In this document: positions 57,707 to 64,000 of the stretch, one piece after another
How positions within the stretch are numbered: position 1 is the stretch's first letter
Layout of the letters: every line of letters starts with the position of its first letter
Origin: Tuctoria greenei
Lineage: Eukaryota; Streptophyta; Magnoliopsida; Poales; Poaceae
Direction: 5' to 3'
Length of the DNA: 64,000 nt
NCBI GenBank assembly: GCA_036927565.1
Contig: JAYESD010000004.1
Coordinates: 165,017,697 to 165,081,696, forward strand
Notes under the pieces: model-generated
Databases searched by the model: none
Told to the model about the DNA's origin: nothing
The model's input: the letters and a program-made list of their open reading frames with translations, nothing else
Program-made: the position numbers and the translations under genes

Positions 57707-58931
57707 TGCTGACAGTCCTTAATTGCCAAATTCGACCATCAATTTCCTGCATATACTATATGGATTGGAGAACCAACATGGTGGTAGGAGTTTTTTACTA
57801 ACTATTTCCACAAGTATTGGTGCAATTTTGTATGCAGGTGAATTAAGCCCATAATTAGAGATATTTACAGGGGCCAATCCAAGAAACACATCTTTCAACC
57901 AATCAGACACAAGCACGAGGATTCATGGGCCCACTCGTAGGAGAAAACCAACTAAAAATCACCAGAATCACCCATACCCATGATGAGGGCCCACATAACA
58001 GTGTCACAAAGAAGTTTTGGTGCGATTGGTGCCGTTGGCACTTTGGCCGAACCACAAGGTCGCCCTACATGTTATTCACGCCAATCTTTGTCAAACACAA
58101 TGTGTTGGCTCCTCAAGTCTTGGAGATCATGATGGCCACTGATTCGCTTGCCTTTTCTGGCGCCAAACCGACCATAAATAGGGGGTAGGGGGCTCCCTCA
58201 CTCTACACACCAAAATCATGAGTTTAGTATGCCACTCCAAAGGTGTAGCGCTGCCTAAGTTCTTAGAAATAGGGACAGAGTGAAAAAGAGGAGGAGGAGG
58301 CTCCGACTTGTCGGGCTTCTTCCACTTAAGGATAGGGTTCGGGCTTGTCGAACGCTCTCCACCTTTGTACCTCGACAATTCTTTCAATTTCAAGTAAGGT
58401 ACATGATTTCCATTTGAGTTCATTTATTGAATTCAAGTGAGTTAATTCCTTAGTTGCTTGTTCATTCAATGTTGTATTCATTTAGAGACCCTATTTTTGT
58501 TAGAGAGGTTAGGGAAGTAATAGATAGCACAGACGTGGTGTCTAGGCTTGACGTTACCTTTGATTATCTCGTAGTCCACGAGTTGTAGAGGTAGGCGGTA
58601 GGTGGTGAAAGCCCTATCCGTTCGTTGTAATCCTCCACGTTCGACTATGATGTAGGCTCTTGGCGGGAGTCGCCTTGCAGACCAGGGTAAGCTCGTGCCC
58701 AATATGAGCTGCTATTGATTGACTTGCTTTGAATTAGAACCCCTTCTCGTAGGAAATCCACTCTATCATTTGCCTACCACCAAGCTTTGATTCCTTGGGT
58801 GAACTAGTTAGAAGATTAGCACACACGTTACTTGGATTCGATACCATTGAGAATACTCTTTAAGGGGAAATGCTACATCAGTTTCTCCGTGCGCTTGCAG
58901 ATTTTCATCTGTGATGTACCAGCCGTCAACA
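57707..58931 (+). repeat. Solo LTR of the Athila-like family
   Basis: TGCTGACAGTCC to GCCGTCAACA, 1225 bp, with perfect flanking AGCAT (57702-57706 and 58932-58936). U5 text GAATACTCTTTAAGGGGAAATGCTACATC and GTGCGCTTGCAG near 58850-58900 and the CTTGGCGGGAGTCG block near 58655 match the other Athila-family LTRs in this window. CCATAAATAGGG near 58171 is a TATA-like site. No internal region, so solo. Confidence 0.9.
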
Positions 58932-58936
58932 AGCAT

Positions 58937-59167
58937 AATACGAGATATACATATTCCCCCCCCCCCTTTGACAACGTAGTGTAAGTCATCAATGAAATAC
59001 ATAAAGTAGTGTAAGTCATGCTCGAGATCAAGTGTAATTTCAATTTAAGAAAGTCATGGTCTCCCAATCTCAATTATTTCAAAACATGAAAGTATGACAC
59101 ATGTTGTTGATATTCATTAACTTTTGAAGCATGCACTTAAGCCATATGGATTTTGCAAGAGATTATA
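58937..59167 (-). mobile_element. Copia-like internal region, continued
   Basis: Continuation of the minus-strand remnant after the solo LTR. Contains a C run of about 13 at 58955-58967 (G-rich on the minus strand) and a short ~27-bp direct repeat of AAGTAGTGTAAGTCATC / ACGTAGTGTAAGTCATC (58975-59020). Ends where the gypsy LTR starts at 59168. No gene seen. Confidence 0.4.
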
Positions 59168-59405
59168 TGTAGCACCCGCCTTATTCTAAACAACCATGCC
59201 AAGCCTATGCCATAGGGACGTGGTTTAGTTTTAGTCATACACAACTTCTTCCAAGTTCATCTAAAAGTGCAATGCTAATGTAACACGCTCATTTTCAACC
59301 ATCATGCATTGCATACATTCTCATTCATGTTTAGCATCAAGCAACCCAAAAGGAATAAGTTTAAAATAAATTATAATCATGTAAGCAAATAACTGGTTGT
59401 AGTGC

Positions 59406-60362
59406 AGACTTGTCCGAATTTGGACCCCGGACTAGTCCGTCTAACTCTCTATTGATCTCCCTGGGTAGGACGGGCTTGTCCGGTTTGGACCCCGGACCAG
59501 TCCGAACATGCTCTTTGTTGCCTTTCCAGACTTTTCCGATAATGCTACGAACTAGTCTGAGAATGCTTATAATGTTTTCCTAAGTCATACCCCGGACTTG
59601 TCTGGCCTAGCACCAGACTTGTCTGTTCAACTCTCTGGAACATCGATTTTCCTGCAAGCGGACTTGTCCGGCTTGATACTGGACTTATCCGTTCAAATTT
59701 TTGACTTCCAACAGACTAATCCGGCCCCCTAGCGAACTTGTCCTGTATACTCAACTCGGCTTCAATCTTTTCCTCCATGACATGCTATTGGGTATTTACC
59801 TTAATTGGGCCGAAGAACGTCATGCCCAACCCCTATGGAGCCCATACGGGACCCCTACACGGCCTCCACCACCTTAAACTCGAATTCCACCCAAACCCTA
59901 CCTATCCACCTCTATATAAACACCCCAATATCCACCCCTTCACCTCTTTGCCACAATTGAGGAAACCCCAAACCTTAGTTCGTGAGAGCCGCTTTCAAGA
60001 GGAGTTCACCACAGCCAGGGGAAAGGAAGGAGGAAGGAGAAGGATCCAGGAAGACCGATCTTCATCAACACATCAACATCATCGTCAATTGTCCACCAAT
60101 TCTCTATCTTCTTTGTATCTAGACGCCAAGATCTCAAGGTTCTTCGAATTCTCAACCCTTGAGTTGTTGAATTCACGGTAATTACCTTAGATCATCTTTC
60201 TACTTCAATCTTCGTCCCATAATTCAACTCAAACTATGATCTAGTTGTAAATTTTCCAAAAACCTTAGCCGAACGGACTTGTCCGGTCCCAGTGTGGACT
60301 AGTCCGGTCAACTTTCTGGTCAAGGGTGGACTAGCCTGGTCCCCAGTATGGACTTGTCCGAC
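59406..60362. repeat. Clustered near-palindrome GGACTWGTCC in the LTR
   Basis: About twelve variants of GGACTWGTCC in 59406-59745 (for example 59429 GGACTAGTCC and 59658 GGACTTGTCC) and four more in 60270-60362, mostly followed by GG or GA. The clusters flank the TATA box at 59911. They could be protein-binding sites controlling element transcription or simply an amplified motif. Confidence 0.7.
59911..59925 (+). promoter_or_regulatory. TATA box of the 2.9-kb gypsy LTR
   Basis: CTCTATATAAACACC preceded by CACC-rich and followed by a CCAC-rich leader, about 745 bp into the LTR. This is the likely start region for element transcription. Prediction from sequence only. Confidence 0.6.
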
Positions 60363-62095
60363 CACCTGCATCTAAAGTTGTTGAATTAATTCCAATCTGA
60401 TCTAAATTGATGCAACTCCTATTCAAATTCTTAAACTCCATTAGAACTAGTCACTAAACATTAATAACAACTTATTAACAACTTTTACCTCATAATTGCA
60501 TTATTCATGCATATCATGGCATATAGAGTAATATATGAGCATTTATTGATTGTAATGTCTGTTTTGTATGTCTATTGCGCGACATAGAATGTATTGCTCT
60601 AGAGGGTGCTATCGAAGAACTCCAGCACCAGAACTTTGATGTTTTTGACCCTAACCAGTCTAAGGGGCAACAAAAGTGTCCTTGAACATTTTGAGCCTGT
60701 TTTTGAATGTTTGGTTTGAAAAACTGCATGCTTGTGTAAAAATTATGGGAAACCCAAGATAGGAGTTTACTAGTCTTGTTTGACCATCCTTGTCGCTTGG
60801 AATGTATTATAGAGAGTCGAGAAGTGCTTTTTACCTTTTTGTTTTACTCTTATTAATTGGGATGGGAAAACAACCAAATGACTTAATTATGAACTAATGG
60901 ATGATGAGCATTGATGAACATGGATAATTGGTAACATGGGACTTGGGAGATGTAACCAACACGGATTGTGGACTAGGTTGGATGTTGTGATGGTTTGCTT
61001 GCCTTAGATCTAAGTACCGGTTTATGCAAGAATATGCCAGGACAACAGCGCCACCACTAGGACAAATATGGGTGTGGCGTAGCTGAATAACTAGGTGTGA
61101 CATTGTTATTGTATGGACCATTGGATGGTGTGGGTAATAGGAGTCGAGGAGGGCTACCCTGGGAATCGCATGGCACATGATGGGGCCCGTAGGTGGGAGA
61201 ATTGAGATTCAAGCCTGTTGGTGAAACCTTAGTGGGTGTGTACATGCTAGTAGTCTCTTTGAAAGGCTATTTTGTGATCTCTTGGCCACACACCAACGGA
61301 AGTGTGATAAGGCATAATAGAGGTTCTTAGTCATCGAAAGTGGTACAACCTCTGCAGAGTGTTAAAAAACTATCATGATAGTCGTGCTCCAGGTTACGAG
61401 CACCTGTATGACCTACATGATTAGAGGGTGGGATATGGAATGGTTATGGTTGGGTTATGGTTGGGTTATGGTTATGGATTGGATGGTGATAAATGGTTAT
61501 GGTTAATGATGATGGTAAGAATATGCATATGGATGATTAATGGTTGATGGAATTAGTATTATTAATATGTTTATTTGGGATATGATGGGACCATTTCACA
61601 TAGACATAGTAGGATGCTTTTTACATGTTCTTAAATGTACTTTTTAGAAATTAGCCATTATTTATTATCATTCCTTGTTTAAGCTACATGTCATTATTTT
61701 CCCACACTTGCTGAGTACGACATGTGGTCACCCTTACAATTTCCCCCACCAACAGTTTCAAGTGATGTTTGGGAGTATCCTGAGGATAATGCGGAGTACT
61801 AGGTTGTGTGCTGCCGTTGACTTGCTTGTGGTGTTGCTTGGAGCCGGGCTATCCTATTTGCTTAGCTTGGCTCAGTTTGCTTAGTTTAGATTATTTCCAC
61901 TATAGAACTTATTAACAATGATCATTAGAGCTGTAATTCAAGGATTATCTAAATATTGTAATAAAAGTACTTAATTAACTTGTGTTGTGGTAATTATATG
62001 TGCATCGTTTGTGATGCACTTGTGTATGTGTGTTGAACATCCTGGGCACACATATGCACTGCACTTGGTTCATTTTTAGAACTGGGTGTCACAAA

Positions 62096-62109
62096 TTGAT
62101 ATCAGAGCC
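62096..62109 (+). other. Primer-binding site, tRNA-Met type
   Basis: TTGATATCAGAGCC, two bases after the LTR end. It differs by one base from TTGGTATCAGAGCC, the initiator tRNA-Met site. Confidence 0.8.
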
Positions 62110-62424
62110 ATAGGTTGACTATAGGATGCAACCTAGATAGAATGGACACTTTAGAGCACATAGGAACACTCAAGAAGCATTGTGGTTTGTTTGGTGTGTT
62201 GATTGCTATGTAATGGTTGCTTGTGTTCATAGTAGAGGATTGTGGAATGCTTTAGCGTTGCCGCATCGATATAGGCTAGTATAGGTAGTTGCTTAATTTC
62301 ATATCACTTGATGCATATAGTTGGTGACGTTTTCTAAATTCTTTTATCTGTTGCTCTTTCTTCAGATGCCGAGGATCCACAACCAAAGGGATGCCAATGA
62401 GAATGAGGAGAACAATGGGGCACC
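62110..62424 (+). pseudogene. Leader and first codons of gag, cut by an Athila-like insertion
   Basis: Leader of ~255 bp, then ATG at 62366 starting MPRIHNQRDANENEENNGAP, a plausible gypsy gag N-terminus rich in Asn, Glu and Arg. It ends after 20 codons at 62424 where the Athila-like LTR begins. The rest of this element lies outside the window. Confidence 0.55.
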
Positions 62425-63928
62425 TGTTGACGGCTGTTATATACCAATTTCACCCATCAATATAGCTCAATTATGTAAAGGAAATATCATTTCTTGCACA
62501 CATCACCTTTCTATTTAACCTATTTCCACTTGTACTTTAAGAAATTGGTGTATGCAGGTATTTTATACAGAATTTAAGTGAAACAAAGGTATAGATCCTA
62601 TAAAATATTATCCCAGCATATCAAGTGCCGACATGTGGCACCACAAGGATCAAATGGCCCACAAACAGAAGTATCCGAGTCCATCCAATGGTGTAGCACC
62701 TATATTACAGGATGGGACCCACCTGGAAGTCACCCCAAGAAAGCACAAATCATTTGGAGGACTTACCAGGTCGGCCGACCTGGTCTTTCCTCTAAACTCG
62801 GTCAGCTTCCACATGTTGGCTCCTCCCGGCTTGAAGAAGTCAGTGGTGTTGATTCGCATTCTTTTTGTGGTGGGAACCGATCCTTATCCAAGCTATAAAT
62901 AGGACACCACACCCCTCACATCAACACACACCACTTGAGCATCATTCTATTGTATACACTAGTTCTCTTAGTCCTTAGTGGAGTTAGGTTATAGAGAGTA
63001 GAGCCTCTAGTCCCAAGTTCAAGTTGGAAAAGGTATGGCTCATATATCTTTTCTTATATTTGTGACTTTATGCATAATAAAGATATTATCTTTAGTATTC
63101 TTTTATTCGTATACTTGGATGAAGCGTTTCTTGTTTGATTGTGGATTCCATGTATGTGGTAGGAATAGTCTTTATGATCATGCCTTAATGTCATTATACT
63201 ATCATCATAAACACAATAAACCCACACTATAGTCTAAGTTGTTATGATATGATCATGTTAATATGAATAACTTATGCTATGTCTCAACATTGGTTGAACT
63301 GGTGATTTAGTTCATTGCCTTAGGATGGTTTGTGCCATGGCTCCTAAGGTATTTAACTAATATGCTAGCATGGTGCTAGGGTAGTTAAGTAGCATTTGAT
63401 TATTCGTAGGCCCACAGATTTAAGTGGTAGGCAGTAGGTAATGGCAGCCCTATCTATCCTTTGTAATCATTCACATTCAGCTATACCACATGCTCTTGGT
63501 GGGAGTTGTCCTAGTATTACCAGGGGTAAACCCGTGCTTGATATGTTAAACAACTCAGCATAAGTATTGACCGTTTACATGCTTATTAGTATCTAACCTA
63601 GGCTATGTATTTGTATATTAGAAGCATCGTAGGAGCAACCTCTTAATTCTTAGTCTAACCTCCATTAGGACTCATCTACCCTTTAGAATAGATTGCTTAG
63701 GTGTGTGTCACACTACCCATATTATTAACTTACCCCTGTCTTGTTAATTGATTAGTATCCCATAGCTTGATCACAAGAGTAGTGTTTACATTACTACATT
63801 GCCTTCCTTTGGAATAAATTCGTTACCTATGGGAATACTCTTGGGTGAAATGTTACACGACACTTTCCATGCACTTGCAGACATCATTTCTCACTAGAGA
63901 TAATATGTGACGTTAGTAGTCGTCAACA
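62425..63928 (+). repeat. 5' LTR of a plus-strand Athila-like element
   Basis: 1504 bp, TGTTGACGGCTGTTATATACC to GTCGTCAACA. TATA box CTATAAATAGG at 62893-62903, AATAAAGATATT poly(A)-type signal near 63076, CTTGGTGGGAGTTG block near 63495. It lacks the 59-bp extension seen in the 21764-31132 element. The related minus-strand LTR at 12012-13194 is the closest by eye (shared TTACCCCTGTC and GTAGTGTTTAC text near the end). ORFs at 62578-62902 and 63035-63232 recur in other LTR copies and are not genes. Confidence 0.88.
62893..62903 (+). promoter_or_regulatory. TATA box of the Athila-like 5' LTR
   Basis: CTATAAATAGG followed 150-180 bp downstream by the R-U5 text. The same box is present in the other LTR copies (near 22867 and 30069 on the minus strand, AATAAATAGG near 1720). 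Predicted promoter. Confidence 0.65.
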
Positions 63929-63936
63929 AGCATTTC

Positions 63937-63954
63937 TAGCGCCATTGTCGGGGA
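63937..63954 (+). other. Primer-binding site, tRNA-Asp type
   Basis: TAGCGCCATTGTCGGGGA after an eight-base spacer AGCATTTC that follows the LTR end. One change from TGGCGCC at the start. The internal region runs off the window at 64000 with no gene visible in the last 46 bases. Confidence 0.8.
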
Positions 63955-64000
63955 AGGCAAAAGAAGTGAAGGATGGCTATCACTTGTGATTAAGCTATGG

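Larger units (their letters stand above)
59168..62093 (+). repeat. 5' LTR of a Ty3/gypsy element, 2.9 kb
   Basis: Starts TGTAGCACCCGCC and ends GGTGTCACA, followed by a tRNA-Met-type primer-binding site. CTCTATATAAACACC (59911-59925) is a good TATA box with a GC-rich leader after it. AATAAAAGTACTTAATT near 61959 may be a poly(A) signal. Two clusters of a near-palindromic GGACTTGTCC/GGACTAGTCC motif lie at 59406-59745 and 60270-60362. The ORF 59738-60181 spans the TATA region and leader and has no domain support. Confidence 0.8.

Noticed and set aside
61435..61490. Repeats of GGTTATGGTTG that recall telomere repeats
   Set aside because: The plant telomere unit is TTTAGGG; these are irregular GGTTATGG words within an LTR and look like a simple low-complexity patch.
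63035..63232. 65-residue ORF seen repeatedly (also at 12670, 22506 and 29716) that looks conserved
   Set aside because: It is conserved only because it lies in the U5/R part of Athila-family LTRs; orientation follows the LTR and the copies differ by ordinary LTR divergence.

Overview
The window is eukaryotic plant DNA, almost certainly from a grass (Poaceae). I found no intact host gene, no tRNA or rRNA gene and no CRISPR. It is a nest of transposable elements: Ty3/gypsy elements of the Tat (RIRE2/Cinful-like, carrying an antisense ORF), Athila and Tekay/Del types, solo LTRs, a Copia-like LTR family, a LINE scrap, a hAT-type and a Tourist-type non-autonomous DNA element, CACTA-like repeats and three minisatellites. 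The grass assignment is inferred from these family types and from GC-rich LTR leaders. Superfamily names rest on motifs I recognise, not on database searches.

Left part (1-15844). The 3' end and 3' LTR of an Athila-like element on the plus strand (LTR 1230-8891) is split by a complete non-autonomous gypsy element (2045-6580) and by a solo LTR with a perfect 5-bp target duplication (6745-8327). Then come a ~78-bp minisatellite, a decayed minus-strand Athila-like element with its LTR (9246-13194), a 51-bp minisatellite, CACTA-like repeats, a LINE fragment and an integrase remnant.

Centre (15845-54880). One minus-strand Tat-type element forms the frame: left LTR 15845-16765, a plus-strand antisense ORF (17740-20975), protease, gag, primer-binding site, and a right LTR at 54161-54880. 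It appears to lack reverse transcriptase, RNase H and integrase. Its gag-protease region is cut by three later insertions: an Athila-like non-autonomous element on the minus strand (21764-31132), a 15.6-kb Tekay-like element on the plus strand (31413-47004), and a 5.3-kb solo LTR related to the Tekay LTR (47242-52587). The coding motifs resume in order across each insertion. Second-order insertions sit inside these: a 559-bp hAT-like element in the right Athila LTR and a 305-bp Tourist-like MITE in the Tekay protease. The solo LTR holds a 1.13-kb direct tandem duplication.

Right part (54881-64000). A stretch with one well-bounded exon-like segment (54957-55189, minus) and an LTR/promoter-like segment is followed by a Copia-like minus-strand remnant split by an Athila-family solo LTR (57707-58931). 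A 2.9-kb gypsy LTR follows (59168-62093) with its leader and gag start. That element is cut at 62425 by the 5' LTR of a further Athila-like element, which runs out of the window.

None of the elements with visible coding sequence looks able to make all of its own proteins: the coding regions carry stops and frameshifts or lack polymerase. The most useful observations are the insertion order, the Athila subfamily whose LTR has swallowed a primer-binding site, the polymerase-less Tat element with antisense ORF, and the captured-exon candidate. I did not find evidence of a new biological system beyond these.
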